Assembly: GCF_017562075.2 (NCBI RefSeq)
Contig: NC_054083.1
Location: 34,530,755-34,594,754, forward strand
Length of the DNA stretch: 64,000 nucleotides
Reading direction: 5' to 3'
Origin: Anopheles merus
Taxonomy: Eukaryota; Arthropoda; Insecta; Diptera; Culicidae
Shown: one piece after another, positions 25,183 through 35,659 of the stretch
Layout of the letters: every line of letters starts with the position of its first letter
Numbering within the stretch: the first letter of the stretch is position 1
Notes under the pieces: generated by a model
What the model saw: only the letters and a program-made list of their open reading frames with translations
Told to the model about the DNA's origin: nothing
Database searches by the model: none
Made by a program: the position numbers and the translations under genes

Positions 25183-26228
25183 CCTACCGGTCAATATTTC
25201 ATTCGAACGGCAGATTTGTGGATCTTGTTTGATCTGTTCGATCGCAAGCCTACTTAGCAGGTTCATGCAAACTGGGAGTGAAGTTTAATGGGACGCAGAG
25301 AAATGTGAGCGGAGTTCGTTTTCGTTTGTGATAATTATTTTCTTCGTACCTTGGTTGTCTATAACATGCAAATAGATATTTGTTGAATTATCGTATGGCT
25401 GGAGGCGAGTAACGAAAGCAGAAGGCCTCGTTTAAAAGACATTAAAAGAAGGAACTATTTGGATTGCTTAACACAATTTTACCACTCGTAAAGCAAAACT
25501 GAAATTCTTTCTGAATAAAAAAGGAACCAAACTATATCAATCCAAATGTTTTCGTGTAAGTACTAGCAAGAATATGATAAAATGATGTTTTCATATTAAA
25601 ACGTGGTCACAAAGCGAAGTATTTGTCAAGAACTATATGCACAACATGTATAGACAATAACAGAAGCATGCCAAAATGCCTCTAGAATATCTTGAAGGAA
25701 GAATATTTTGGAAATAAAAAATAATCCTTGAAAATTCAAACAATATTATTGAATTCATGAAATCAAATGAAATAGGAGCTTCTTGAAGAGTTTAAATCAA
25801 TTTAGACTCTGAAATTCTAGTAATCGAATTTTGCTGTTCGTAGTAAACTTTTGTGTTTTGATGTAGCATGAAACATATAAAAAACGAATAAAAAATAAGC
25901 GAGAGAAACAAAAACCTCAATTACAGTAACAAAAGCTCTTATCTAAACGATGAATAAAACATTACAACATTCATTGCAACGCACGCAAATTACAGCAAGT
26001 AAACTACGAAACTCTTTACCACAAAACACAACAAAATCAGATTTATTTCACCTGCAATGTCTTTTAAATCTTTCTACCACCATTTACCAACCACAACACA
26101 CACACAGCGCATCTATTACCGTTCCGGAGTTTTATTTCTTCCGGTAAGCTTTGCTCAACTTCCTCACCATGCGCCACCACCTCCGCTGAAACTCCTGGCA
26201 TCTCGGTGATGACTATTACTTCTTCTCT

Positions 26229-26248
26229 CCCTCTCTCTCTCTCTCTCT
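26229..26248. repeat. (CT)n microsatellite within a putative short intron
   Basis: CT repeat that forms the polypyrimidine tract of the acceptor at 26,259-26,260. Confidence 0.8.
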
Positions 26249-26260
26249 TCTTTTCTATAG

Positions 26261-26334
26261 GTAATGGTGTGGATAAACGTACCACTGCACCCGATGCCGA
26301 AACTATTTTCCGCACCAACTGCGGGATCATTTGA
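26261..26334 (+). CDS. candidate terminal coding exon, unknown product
   Basis: A very strong acceptor, (CT)n then TTCTTTTCTATAG, precedes GT-AAT-GGT, a 24-codon frame ending in TGA. The peptide begins NGVDKRTTAPDAETIFRTNC, and its codons are strongly RNY. A matching donor (CTTCCG|GTAAGC) lies 117 nt upstream at 26,143-26,144, a typical short insect intron length. AATAAA occurs about 300 nt downstream (26,633). A different phase (GTA-ATG-GTG) is open for about 85 codons and is the main alternative. The upstream exon cannot be bounded. TAG|GTAATG could also be read as another juxtaposed acceptor/donor. Confidence 0.27.
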
Positions 26335-29300
26335 ATTGGCAATGACTTACCGGGAAAGGAATTTTCTTCACCTTCCCGCGGCAAATCCCGCGGCGCAAGT
26401 TCGCAGCGCCCGCAATCAAACCATCAACCGCCGAATCCCCTTTTGTAAGGGATTGTGGCATCGAAATTACATGGCCACCGGGTGCAACACCGCACCAGCG
26501 AACGGGGTGGCTTAAGCAAAGCCAATTTGGAGGTTTTATTTTATCTCGCCCCGGCACGATTTGCTTACCGAGCGAGCGGCAGCGGCCGGGCTCTACAAAT
26601 CAATCAAACTTCACTCACGCCTCGGTGGCACAATAAAGTGGTCGATATAAACGGGCCCCCGTTGGCCCGATGCATACATCTTGCGGTGTGTGATGCGTGG
26701 AAGGAACAAAAACGAAAAACCAAAAAAAAAAAGATGGTCGTAAAAGTGAGCGTTGTTTGCCAATCCGGGTTCGTCTCCTGTGTGCGAGTTGAGAAACAAA
26801 GCAAACAAAGCAAAAAACAACAAGTAAGGCTATGTTAAGCCCATCCATCCCAAGACGGCCACCGGCAAACCTGCAAAAGGGCTGGGAAATGAACGCGGGC
26901 GCGCGCTCGCGAGAAAACTAAGCTCTTCTATTTCAATCCCCGCCGTCCGCTCGGGCAAATGTTTCCCCCATCGAAACCGGAAATTACTGGCCATCGAGCA
27001 CACAAGGGGCCCATCGTAAAATCGCCCGCCAAATAGAATGCAAAAGACGCGCTCGGCGTGAGGGACCCCTTCGACAGCGGTGGCAGTGACAGTGATGAAC
27101 CTCCGCTTAGTGGTGGCTTGTGGCGGTACCATTTGGCTGTGCGGAGTGAGCCCTTTCATTAGGCAGGGAAGCGAAGACTTTGTGGCTTTTTTGTTGGCTT
27201 TTCCCTCTTTCTCTGTTATATTTCTTCACACGCCATCCAGTGGTTGATGCTTTCCCATTGTTTGTATAGCGCCAGCTTCTTTTCGTGAAGCCAGCAAAAA
27301 AAACGCCTCTTCCGATAAAAGGCTTAGGCACAAGGGAAGCGCAATTGAACGATCATACGTAAGAGGTTGGTCGGCGAACGAAGCAAATTACACCACACCC
27401 TGCTCAACGGAGAAACTCAGCAAGATAGAAAGGGACAGCAAGAGCCACCGCCGTCTCTCAGGGTTGATTCAAAACCCTGTCAAACGTCAAACCAATCGTG
27501 AACCAATTTCGCCGCAGCGGCCGGTATGATCAGTTCATCAGCCGAGAGCTGCCTGTCAGCTGCTTTAGCTTCAGTGTACCCGTCGGAACGGTGACGAAAC
27601 GATGATGGGGGAAAAAGTGGCGAGCCGATATAGTTAATTGCTTCTTCCTGTGCCATCGCAACCATCGCATCTGTGTCGCCCCTGTGTGCCCTTCTTTTGC
27701 TTGCATTTGACGTTTTCGTTAGTGGAATGCTTTTAGCCGATTTCAACAGCGGGCAAGGGAAAACGGAAACCAACGATCATCGGGTAAGCAGTGTTTGCGG
27801 GGATTTCCCCATCCCCTTCAGAGAGCTTCATTTTCTCATTGTTTATTGCTGACATTTTTCGTTTCACCCTGGCATAAAAGCTTGGCAAAAGCCTTCGCCT
27901 ATCGATCGTTCCGGTAAGATCGAGCTGTCATGATGCTTTCAGCTAGCGTGTGCGTGTTAGGGTTACAATTCTTTTCAATTTGATAACATCTCCCTTACCT
28001 TCTTTCCCTTACATCAGCGTGTCGTGTATCTTCTGCTCTCGACACATCTTGGTCGTGATTTTGCAATCATCTAAACAAACGATCAAAATTCGAACGAAAT
28101 GCTCGTGCCCTTTTGTGTCCACACACGGAAGGAAACTATTTCTCGGGGATTTGTTTTTTTTCCTGCTGCTTTCTGTTTGCCAACATATCGAAGAGGCCAC
28201 CCCGAAACCCCGAAGCAGTGGTTGTAAAAATCTCACGCTTCGCTGAGCACCCCAAGCCCCATTAGCATGAAGCGGGGGGAGAGAATGTATTTCCGTTCTT
28301 TCTCGGAGGGACGCTCGCAAGACGATTTGCATATGCGAATGTACCCTGTGCTGTTGTTGAACTTCATATTTCCGGCATATGGAACACGGGATGAGCAGTT
28401 TGCTTAATTCCTTTCTGCGCTACAGTCAAGGCTAACAGCGATACGCCAGAGCTGAAGGAATTGTCAGGTTATTGGCCCCAGCGAAAGATTAAATTTCTCA
28501 CTTTTTTGGTTTCGTTTCCTTCACACCGCTGTTGAAAGCTGTAACAAAACAATCCCGAAGGCGTTGTTTGTGTGTTTCTTACAGTAAATACAGTATTTTC
28601 CGATAAGAAAAGAGCTTCCGAAGAACAATGCTAGCTAATGATTCTTTGATTGCCTAAATTCCTCATTAATTAATTAATGAGCAAACCTTCAACTTCGAGC
28701 GAACCAAAACAATGCCGGGAGACAGCAGAAAGTCCGCAGAAAAGAATAAACATTCACCAAAGATCTTTTTCTCCGTCTACCAAGAAGTAAATCGCACCCT
28801 ACGGGAACACACGGTATCAGTTGACAGATAACAGAGCTCCAAAAACCATCAGCCTCCCGCCGAAAACCGTTACAAAGTCACCACCACCACTGGAAAAGCC
28901 CCACGGGACCCATTTACATAAGACAATCAATTATTTTGATCTATCTCTTTGGGCAAGAGCAAGAGATGTTTAAGTTTGCTCATCTTCTTCTAGCTAGACA
29001 AAATAAAATCTTCTTTTATTCACGCTGCTACCAGAATGAAGCAAAGATGGAGATTCTAAAAATGAAAAAAAAACAGCTCCAAAAATCCTTCACCTAAGCG
29101 CCTTTCGTCTTCCTCCAGAAAGTAAACATCATTTGTTCTGCCTGTCAAAATCTTGCCCGGTGTAAATTTATTGCTGAAACTGTGAAGCCTCGCGTACGGC
29201 TGAAACCTGAAACACTGAGCATACTAGCCAGCGTACCACACAGTGTGCATTTTTTCCCACCGATTCGTGCTTGAGCCAAATAGATGACAAATTTCGTTCT

Positions 29301-31032
29301 TTGTCGTTTGCGCTGTAGAGTTTGCATCTATTCTTACCCTTACACATTTACACCTCAGGGTAAAACCGACTGGAAGGTTAATGCTCGGTCCCTGTTTAAA
29401 TGCTACCCTTCGCTCCCCCCCCTGGACGCTTTCCCTGGACGTACGCTGTGCAAATTCTTCCTGCTCCACCCGCACGCGGCGAGTTCACTTTCACCCATTC
29501 AGGGCAAATAATCGGTCGGAACGCGCATTGTTTTTACGCAACTTCCGGTGCACTTTCCATTGTTTGCGCAAAAGAAAACAAAAACCCCACACAGCCCACT
29601 GCCCCCTAGCGTAAGCAATGAAGGCGCCAGCGAAGGAGGGTGGTTGCTCCAATTGTTCGCCAAACGCGGGCATCACTATCGGAGCGAAACAATCGGGTTT
29701 TCGGGATAGACTTACGCCCGCAAGCAACAGACTAAACGACGGACCGAACTAAAACGGTTATGACCAAACAGTTGGGCCATTTTGGCGCAGTCTTTCGGGA
29801 ACGGTAGCAACCAGCCGGTGAGAGACGGACACAGACACTCCACCCTGATGACACCCACCTCCAATAGGACACCCGGCCGCCTGCACATGGCAAGTGAAAT
29901 CGAATCCCTCCGATGGAGCCAGGGCCCGGTAACTGTCTGTTTCGTGGTGGCGAGATATCTCGATTATAATTAGCATATTTCATAACCATCCGACCACGAC
30001 CGGCCGGCTAGCGAAAAGTGGCCTCTCCTCCCGAACATAATGAGCCAGATGTTGCTGCCTTCTTGCGGAGGAGATTTTACCCCGGTTTATCTTCCGACAC
30101 GGTGCGCATCGTGCGGTCCTGTGCACGACGGTACACACCTTCGTCACACCTTCAATTGAAAACAATCGAAATGGAGAGTTTTTCTTTTTTTTTGCCTTAT
30201 GGGAAAGAGGTGTAAATAAGGCTTTGACTTGTGTATGAGAAGTCAGTCTTTTTTCGAAAGTGACACTGTGAACACCTTCTGATGAATTGATGAATGTTTC
30301 GAATGATGATCGGGCGGGTTAAGTACTAATATGATAATGGCATACAAAAATATGCTGAGAAAGGTGGTTGCATAGATCGTTAGTTACGTGAATAGAGTTG
30401 GCAAGAGTTGTATGTGTTCAGACTCATTTTGATTCACACAAAGAAATGCGTCTTTATGCACCTTTTATTCAACAAATTTAGCCACCCAACTGTATTGCCA
30501 GCCTTGCCAATTGTGGACAATTTGTATAAAGAGTTAGAAAAGTATAGACTGTTCTGGTGTTAAAAGGTGTTGAAATGATGAACAACTCGTCATGCATTTA
30601 TGCTTTTATTCAGTTCCCAAACGTTTTCTCGATTGATTATGTGTAGCTTTATGAAATTATGACAAAAACCTAAAACATCACAATCATTTGTAAAGGTCAG
30701 AGCTGGGTCATCAACATCATCAAGTTGTTGTGCAAACTTGAACTTTAACTTCCGACAACAACCAAATCAGCGTAACTAATTATGTCGTAATTTTAATTCT
30801 AAATAATTATTTCGAATAAAAATATTATTCTATCAGTAGAAATAGAATCATTTTGGTGTTCGTAGAATTTGACATAATTTTTTTTTTGAAAAGAAACGCA
30901 AATGGGAATCGGAAGAGGGGCATATTCATCAGAAATCAAAGAAACTAAGGTTTTTTTATAGATGTAATAAATCGCTGTTTTTATAGAAAATATTATTGAT
31001 CATAAAAGTTGGACCTGCTTATTCTTTCAATA
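26335..31032. other. gene-free stretch
   Basis: GC-richer sequence with overlapping short frames on both strands and no decisive exon. A plus-strand donor CATCGG|GTAAGC near 27,783 follows an open frame that includes ATG at 27,728, but the preceding sequence is a pyrimidine-rich tract rather than codon-like. AT-rich sequence lies at 30.2-31.0 kb. Confidence 0.4.
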
Positions 31033-31562
31033 GGGCCCTTCACGATTCTAGTTAGTTCTTTGTATGGAGTTTGACAGTTGGAGGCTGAAATCATGTAAAC
31101 ACTCCATACAAAACCACACACAAAACTAGTCTGCAATTTTCAGTCTAGACTATTCTAGCCTCAAAGCTAGAATTAGATTCGAGTACATGCAGGAAAGAAT
31201 GGCAAAACAAGGTGTTGTTTACATTCATCCCAAGGTGCATTTAAGAGATCTGGTGATGGAATCAGAATCAAAGTGTCTCATAGCATGTTTTTATAACCTA
31301 ATTTGAACATCACTTTTTGACAGGATGGGTGTAAACTTTTGCTCAAACAAGCTTTCTGGAAGCTTGACGAATACTCAAAACACTCTTAAAATCTTCATTC
31401 AGAAACAGAAGCGATAAAAATCAGCCTTCTAAATTCATAGACCTTGGGATAAGCCCACCTGTATATTATACCGACTTAGATGGCTGCTCGAAAACTGCTA
31501 CACAATGCAAACAGCTGACAGGCTGAAATTTCAGTCTACGAACTTAAAACGGAAAGGGCTCC
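31033..31562 (+). mobile_element. MITE family copy B (about 530 bp)
   Basis: Second close copy of the element at 16,333-16,872, same orientation. Left end GGGCCCTT, right end AAGGGCTCC. It keeps the subterminal hairpin (TTTGTATGGAGT/ACTCCATACAAA) and the palindrome near 31,520-31,537 with one mismatch. Relative to copy A it lacks about 17 bp in the middle, near 31,275. The divergence is moderate, so the copies are not recent twins. Confidence 0.75.
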
Positions 31563-31732
31563 AATGCTGTAAACATATTGGAGCTTTATCATGTACATCT
31601 TATATTTACTTATTTACTTAAGCCTATCCGAATAGGTTGATAGTACTAATCAACCATTGCACCATACATTTTGGACAAAGTTGTAGCTGTATCTATTTGA
31701 GCTACAAAATTGCAGCACCAATGGCCTAGTTT

Positions 31733-31784
31733 TATCGCTAGGAGTAATAATTAAATTAACAGTTATTCCCAGCGATAGTTTTCT
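31733..31784. repeat. imperfect inverted repeat (hairpin)
   Basis: TATCGCTAGGAGTAATAA and, 10-12 nt later, AGTTATTCCCAGCGATA form arms that pair over about 17 bp with three mismatches across an AT-only loop. It lies just right of MITE copy B, next to CCTATCCGAATAGG, another short palindrome, at about 31,623. Confidence 0.55.
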
Positions 31785-32585
31785 ACACATTAGTGTTCTC
31801 CTCTTTTAGATTTTCAAATGAGTTTTGATAAACTCTTAAGCAACTACCGGCGAATTCTCGTCAAATGCGATATCTTATATCAATTTCCTACTACATTTGT
31901 TTTGTCGTTTTTCATATCCTACAGTTCCAAGCAACTAGCATTTTCACACTTTCTAACGTCGTGCGACAGAATCATTTCCATAGGAATGGCAAATTCATCA
32001 CCTGTATTCACGAATCATTCATCCCTTTTTTTAGCATTGCACCCTTTCCTTCGCAAAAGAAAAAAGTCTCAGATTAATTAACAATCACCGGAGATTCGCC
32101 TGTGTGTTCGCCACCTACGTTGCATACACGTGTCACACTTTCAAATTTCGTCTCAAAGCTGAAATAAAACATATTTTCCCTCTTCCTACCATTCGATGAT
32201 GGTTTCTTGCTTCACAATGGCGAGCACAATTTTAGGGAATGTGCAGCAATTTGGTTTCGATTATACACCGCATTATCCATTCACCCGAGCGCACCCGTGG
32301 CCTACATACGCTGTCGTAGCTGTCCCACCGCTGGTGTGTGTGTTTGGAAGGGTGCTTTCACGAGATCATTATTTTAACCATTTCTTTTTTTTTCACCGTT
32401 GGTAGAGAACTTCAAGTGCTAAACTGTTTAAAATTGATAGAGTACTTCTTATACACTCCGGCACACATCCACACACACACACCTGATCAATTAAGCAGAT
32501 TCACAATTAAACCTCTGTTCCCTCTCCTTCTCAGGGCAGCCCTTTTTTCACGAGACTGCAACCAACCACGGTCAGTTGCTGCTAG

Positions 32586-32722
32586 GCCCTAAGGCACTTT
32601 CTATTGTCATCGGCAAGGGATGCTGACATAAATTTAAGCGAAGCAGCATTCCCGAAAAGCTACCTCGCGTTACCAAACGGCCACGGGACGGGACTTTGGG
32701 GGAAAAGAAAGCATCAGGTCAG
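32586..32722 (+). CDS. candidate internal exon, unknown product
   Basis: The exon ends in a perfect donor, GTCAG|GTGAGT. The best frame starts right after the acceptor-like GTTGCTGCTAG and runs 45 codons, including SSARDADINLSEAAFPKSYL. Because two other frames are also open near the donor, the reading frame is not secure. The pyrimidine tract (CCCTTTTTTC) is about 45 nt from the AG, which is far. The product is not recognised. Confidence 0.2.
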
Positions 32723-33489
32723 GTGAGTTTTAAGCAGCTTCCCCCAATTCAATTCCCTGCCACAACAGCTCAATTTCATTTCTACACCCTTTTGTAATGC
32801 TAAAAAAAATGGTTATGTGAAGGTCTTCCTCCCCCCCCCTGATGGAGCCCAATCGCGAAGCTCAATGGGAACTGTTTCCGCTGCTTGTAGCACCGACCGA
32901 CGATGGTTGACGATTCCCAGCGCAGGAAGCGAATTATGGGACGACCGTACGGGCCCAGGCCTGCCCATGAAAGCAGCCCGGGGTTAAGAGCGCACGATCG
33001 TAAAAAACTAGTTCTAATGATTACCATAATCTGCTGTGGCGTAAAACAGTTATGTTAATCATGGACTTGCCCGCGTCGATCGCCCTTTCACGCCCCTTTT
33101 TTTCTCTCAATCCCCTCACGTTCGCGGCCGATAATGATGCTACCGGTGTTCTGGCCCTGTCGCCCGATTCCGTTGATTCGTTCGAGATAGGGTTGGTGCG
33201 GTCGGTGATTAAATATGCTTTAGCACCATCATGCTGCTGAGTCGTCCGCGGGCCCGTGTTGCCGAGGGCAGAGCCGTACATCGCAGCATCTTGGATCCGT
33301 GGCGCAACACATAAAACCGCTGGCGAAGAATGGAAACGACTGGTGGGCCCCCACGGGAAGACACCTGTTTTGTGTTCTTTTGTATCGGATGCTTCCCAGC
33401 CCAGGTCAGATGGTGGCAGATCCGTTAGCTTCTGGGCGCTTCTGGGCTGTGTAGTGTATTGTGTGTAACTGGGAGAGCTTTCCCTCCAT

Positions 33490-33509
33490 CACACACACAC
33501 ACACACACA
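33490..33509. repeat. (CA)n microsatellite
   Basis: Pure CA tract in non-coding sequence. Confidence 0.85.
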
Positions 33510-33839
33510 TACAGACAATCACACCACACTCGATCAGAAGCATAACAAAAACAAGCGATCACTCAGAACGGGCGCACAATTAAAACTGTACGAGGATGAG
33601 TCGCCCGGGTGAGTGGCGCGTGAACAAAAGAAGCATTTCTTTCTCTTTTTTTTTGCGCTGCGGGGCAAGCAAAACAACACCACTGCGCGGTGCTGGTGTA
33701 AAGCCACTTCAGTTCTGCCAGCACAACAAAAAGGAAACGACGGCCAACATAACATTTCAAACGAAACGGTACATTTTTAAAGGGTCTGGGAGCATGGGGG
33801 ACGATGTTGTTGTTGATGTTTTTTGTTATTAAATTTGTA

Positions 33840-35199
33840 GCCGAGTTGGTAGAATATGTGGCGCACTGGATGGCTGCGGCTTCGTTTTGTTGTAATGAGC
33901 GAAATAGCCAATATTCTCAACTAACGGAAAATTAGTAATAAAGAAATAAAAAATTGTTTCTAAATTACATTGCAACAAGAACTTTCAAAAAAGCTTCCAT
34001 TCGATGTTATGGCGACGTATGTAAACGGTTAAAGCGAATTCAAAATATTTAAACCTCTACATATTGACTATGGTGTGAATAAGGCTTTACAATCAAACTG
34101 TATCAATAGTATTTCAACTTGTGTAATCTGCGTATTATTTTTGAAAGTAAAATAGTTAAAAGGCTTTAAAATCAATATTATATATCAATTATGAACATAA
34201 AGTTGAATTCTATTCTATGTCTGAATATAACGTAGGATTAGTTAACTATTGCTTATGATATGTGAGTTTGTTTGCCTGTTGTACTGTAAACATCCACTTC
34301 ACTATTGTCAAAGTTGGCTCAAAAAGCTTTATTAATAACTTTGTCATACGATTAATTTGGTATCAAAATATGGTGTCAAAAGATTACGTTTAGATAGAAT
34401 AGAATGCTACAATTTGTCTATTCTCATAGAAGTATCTTTAGTAAGTTCATCGTGTCAGCCTATTCAAAGCCTATCATATAATCAATAATTTACAAATCCC
34501 TTGTTTTACCGTATTTTTCTCACTTGCGCTTGCTCTAACCACATTTCAAAAATTCACGCATTCAAAGGTATAGCTTCTTTTTCTTGTATAGATAATCTTT
34601 TTAGACTACGATATTTCTAGTGTATATCACAACTTATCCTTACTGCATCAAGCTTATTACTTATCTGAAATAATTTCTACGGAAATTGATCTGAGAAATA
34701 TACCACATTACCATTGCATATAATTTGAATTCTTGAGCTCATCTAAACCATACTCATATTAACGTATACTTTGTGCCTAATAACCTTAATATCAATTTAC
34801 TCTGGCAAATACCTTGTTTCTAGAATTGATTTCTATTCTTATTTATAATTGCTATGAAATTTTACTAAAACAATACTATTCGCCGGAATGTTAACCCAAG
34901 AAGCTGCAAGAAAAACATGCTCAAAGATTCTCTCATGTTGTTGAAGGATCACAGTCAAAAAGAGCAACAGCTTTTCCTTATCCTGATCCCAGGGAAAGCA
35001 AAAACGCATATTTTAATTTAGCTATCATGTTTTTACAAAACTAATTTTCTCGAAGCAAACCAAACGCCTTTCCTGTTTCAAGCACTATTCCCCAGAGCTC
35101 CCTCGTTACCACTGAACCACTGAACACGAGCAACGTACTTTCATCCTTCCGGGAAGAAGCTTTTCTTAAGTTAGAAGCAACAGGGCAAAACACCAGTAT
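33840..35199. other. AT-rich gene-free stretch
   Basis: Strongly AT-rich with dense stops in all frames. No repeat structure, exon or RNA gene was recognised. Confidence 0.5.
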
Positions 35200-35652
35200 T
35201 CAACTGACAGACACACAAACAGTCGAAATTTCATCAAATGTTGCATTCCGCAAACGGTAATGAATATGCCCACCGGTACCGCCGGTTGGCCTGTTTGCAT
35301 AACCTTCCTCTCCATACTCCAAAATTAGATGTTCACACTCCAAATAGTACTTCAAGCCGCTTTCATCTACTACCAGGAAGGCTGAAATCTGCCACCTTCC
35401 AGCGGGCGGCAAAGATGCGGAACCCGAACCCATGTCCAAAGCAAATGGATCTCCATTCAGCGCAACCATGCCACGAAATGGTTCGCGGCACACGCAAATA
35501 CCGCGGCCGCAAATGGCTATGTACGCGTCACTTTCAGTTTTCCGAGCCCCCGCCAGAATCCACTCCGGGAAGAATACGTCGCAAATACGGTAAGGAAGTC
35601 GTTCGAAGCCACACATCAGATCGACGGCGGTGCAGATGGCTCCAGCCGCCCC
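35200..35652 (-). CDS. candidate terminal exon, 150 codons, unknown product
   Basis: On the minus strand an acceptor with a good tract (CACTTCCTTTTTCCATCTGGCAG) leads in phase 0 into 150 open codons ending in TGA at 35,200. G-first, RNY-type codons dominate. The sequence includes FFPEWILAGARKTESDAYIA and GLKYYLECEHLILEYGEEGY. It is a mixed, folded-looking composition with no transmembrane span and a few cysteines (six in the first half). No family is recognised. It directly overlaps a plus-strand candidate exon (35,403-35,589). At most one of the two is likely real, and this one has the longer frame. No AATAAA lies immediately downstream. Confidence 0.3.
   Translation of the reverse strand, partial: GAAGAICTAVDLMCGFERLPYRICDVFFPEWILAGARKTESDAYIAICGRGICVCREPFRGMVALNGDPFALDMGSGSASLPPAGRWQISAFLVVDESGLKYYLECEHLILEYGEEGYANRPTGGTGGHIHYRLRNATFDEISTVCVSVS
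35403..35589 (+). CDS. alternative candidate exon on the opposite strand
   Basis: Acceptor CTGCCACCTTCCAG and donor ATACG|GTAAGG bound 187 nt. The frame GGC-GGC-AAA is open across it and includes EPEPMSKANGSPFSATMPRN and RPQMAMYASLSVFRAPARIH. This reads as a low-complexity linker-like segment. A second plus-strand frame is open much further (35,238-35,915). It competes with the minus-strand terminal exon. Confidence 0.2.
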
Positions 35653-35659
35653 CTGCCAG

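Larger units (their letters stand above)
23400..26143. other. gene-free stretch rich in (CT)n and (AC)n
   Basis: Contains (AC)n at 23,694-23,712, (CT)n at 24,900-24,918 and 25,165-25,182, and AT-rich sequence at 25.3-26.0 kb. If the 23.2-kb exon is real, its promoter and 5' UTR would lie in the 23.4-24.3 kb part. No TATA box or initiator was identified convincingly. Confidence 0.4.
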
